A program made the translations under genes and the position numbers. Below are positions 63,200-64,000 of a stretch of DNA of 64,000 bases, in pieces. The notes under the pieces are model-generated. The model was not told the DNA's origin. It did not search any database and saw nothing but the letters and a program-made list of their open reading frames with translations. Source of the DNA: Rhizorhabdus wittichii RW1 (lineage in GTDB: Bacteria; Pseudomonadota; Alphaproteobacteria; Sphingomonadales; Sphingomonadaceae); NCBI GenBank assembly GCA_000016765.1, contig CP000699.1, forward strand, positions 1,240,001 through 1,304,000, written 5' to 3'. The first letter of the stretch is position 1, and every line of letters begins with the position of its first letter.

Positions 63200-64000
63200 A
63201 TGCTGAGGAAACTCCTGCTCGCGGGTTCCGCGCTGCTGACCGTCGCCGCCGCCGGACCCGACTATGTCCGCCCGGCGGCCCCGGCCGGCGCCGAGGGTCC
63301 CTTCATCAAGGCCCCGGCCGCCCCCGTCACCCCGGCCGAGCCCGACCAGGCCTGGTGGCGGCTCTACCAGGACCCGGTGCTCGACCGGCTGATCGCCGAC
63401 GCCCTCGCGGCGAACACCGACCTGCGCATCGCCGTCGCCAATCTCGACAGGGCGCGCGCGCTGCTGCGCGAAAGCCGGGCGGGCCGCCTGCCGCGGACCG
63501 ACGTCTCCGCCGGGGCGAACTATGGCCGCCTGCCCGCGACCCAACGCCCGGCCGGCGCGGAGCGCGAGGACTGGTCGTTCGACGCCGGGCTGTCGGTCTC
63601 CTACGAGGTCGACCTGTTCGGCCGGGTCGGCCGCTCGATCGAGGCCGCGCGCGGCGACGCGCAGGCGGCCGAGGCGGCGCGCGACGCGGTGAAGGTGGCG
63701 ATCGCCGCCGAGACGGCGCGCGCCTATGCCGACGCCTCCTCGGCGGTCGAGCGGCTGGCGGTCGCAGAACGCACGCTCGGACTGCTCGACCAGGTCGTCG
63801 GCCTGACCGCCAAGCGTTTCGAGGCTGGCCGCACCTCGAAGCTCGACCTGTCGCGCGCCTCGGCGCTGCGCGAGCAGCAGCGGGCGACGCTCTCGCCGCT
63901 GCGCGCCCAGCGCGACGCGGCGCTGTTCCGGCTGGCGACGCTGACCGGCCGGACGCCGGTCGATCTGCCGCCCGAGGTGGGCGCCCGCGCGCTGACGCTG
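63200..64000 (+). CDS. RND outer-membrane factor, NodT family (cut by window end)
   Basis: The first 267 codons of a TolC-like channel: GPDYVRPAAPAG, QAWWRLYQDPVLDRLIADALAANTDLRIAVANLDRARALLRESRAG, DAGLSVSYEVDLFGRVGRSIEAARGDAQAAEAARDAVKVAIAAETARAYADA. The reading frame is open to the window edge, so the stop is outside. The signal region is MLRKLLLAGSALLTVAAAGPDYVRP: Ala stands where family members have the lipobox Cys before GPDY. GAGGAAA lies just before the ATG. It completes the RND pump. Confidence 0.93.
   Translation, partial: MLRKLLLAGSALLTVAAAGPDYVRPAAPAGAEGPFIKAPAAPVTPAEPDQAWWRLYQDPVLDRLIADALAANTDLRIAVANLDRARALLRESRAGRLPRTDVSAGANYGRLPATQRPAGAEREDWSFDAGLSVSYEVDLFGRVGRSIEAARGDAQAAEAARDAVKVAIAAETARAYADASSAVERLAVAERTLGLLDQVVGLTAKRFEAGRTSKLDLSRASALREQQRATLSPLRAQRDAALFRLATLTGRTPVDLPPEVGARALTL

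Overview
The window is high-GC DNA from an alphaproteobacterium, most likely of the family Sphingomonadaceae (Sphingomonas/Rhizorhabdus type). The support is an Oar-type TonB-dependent receptor, a PEP-CTERM protein with the sphingomonad-style PEPSTWAMMLIGFG tail, an imuA-imuB-dnaE2 mutasome behind a GTTC-N7-GTTC alphaproteobacterial LexA box, an ECF42/DGPF module, and several palindromic dispersed repeats. It reads as ordinary chromosome. I see no phage, plasmid backbone, IS element, CRISPR array, rRNA or tRNA.

Layout. 1-4.1 kb: phosphate uptake operon pstSCAB on the minus strand, behind a Pho box; a frameshifted short-chain dehydrogenase remnant follows pstB where phoU is often found. 4.3-12.9 kb: exported amidohydrolase, a small unknown protein with an RND-pump-like operator, a YCII/DGPF-ECF42 sigma-SRPBCC operon, an exported endonuclease/phosphatase-fold protein, an S9 peptidase and a prepilin peptidase. 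13.1-16.8 kb: putA and a divergent Lrp-type regulator. 17.1-22.1 kb: Oar-like receptor, exported alpha/beta hydrolase, DUF5990 protein. 22.1-28.0 kb: the SOS mutasome imuA-imuB-imuC; imuC carries a 261-bp in-frame block of palindromic repeats. 28.0-33.7 kb: a 33-residue hydrophobic ORF, MerR with a divergent glutaredoxin-MauE fusion, EamA exporter, membrane GGDEF enzyme, Ada, and two small proteins. 33.9-36.9 kb: rpiB-glyA-nrdR-trmJ operon.

37-45.7 kb is an envelope-leaning region: PEP-CTERM protein, zinc-ribbon glycosyltransferase, 615-residue polytopic protein, HAD-UbiA fusion, sterol-desaturase-family hydroxylase, chorismate mutase, rpsD and an acyltransferase 3. 45.8-50.7 kb: TetR-controlled outer-membrane factor/EmrA/EmrB efflux operon. 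50.7-53.6 kb: hsp20-lon operon with an RpoH-like promoter. 53.8-58.4 kb: type-B carboxylesterase, FAD-linked D-lactate/glycolate-type dehydrogenase, FadR-type GntR regulator, ROK sugar kinase. 58.5-64 kb: RND tripartite pump (fusion protein, permease, truncated outer-membrane factor).

The main unifying signal I found is regulatory. A pair of inverted 18-bp operator sites (consensus about GTRACMGAKCGGTAC) lies in the same place over the -10 of two promoters 52 kb apart: the one for the small protein at 6056 and the one for the RND pump at 58624. They probably share one repressor, not encoded in an obvious position here. Other readable circuits are PhoB (pst, possibly the PEP-CTERM gene), LexA (imuABC), RpoH (hsp20-lon), MerR and TetR (emr operon). 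All calls come from reading the sequence; no database search was run.
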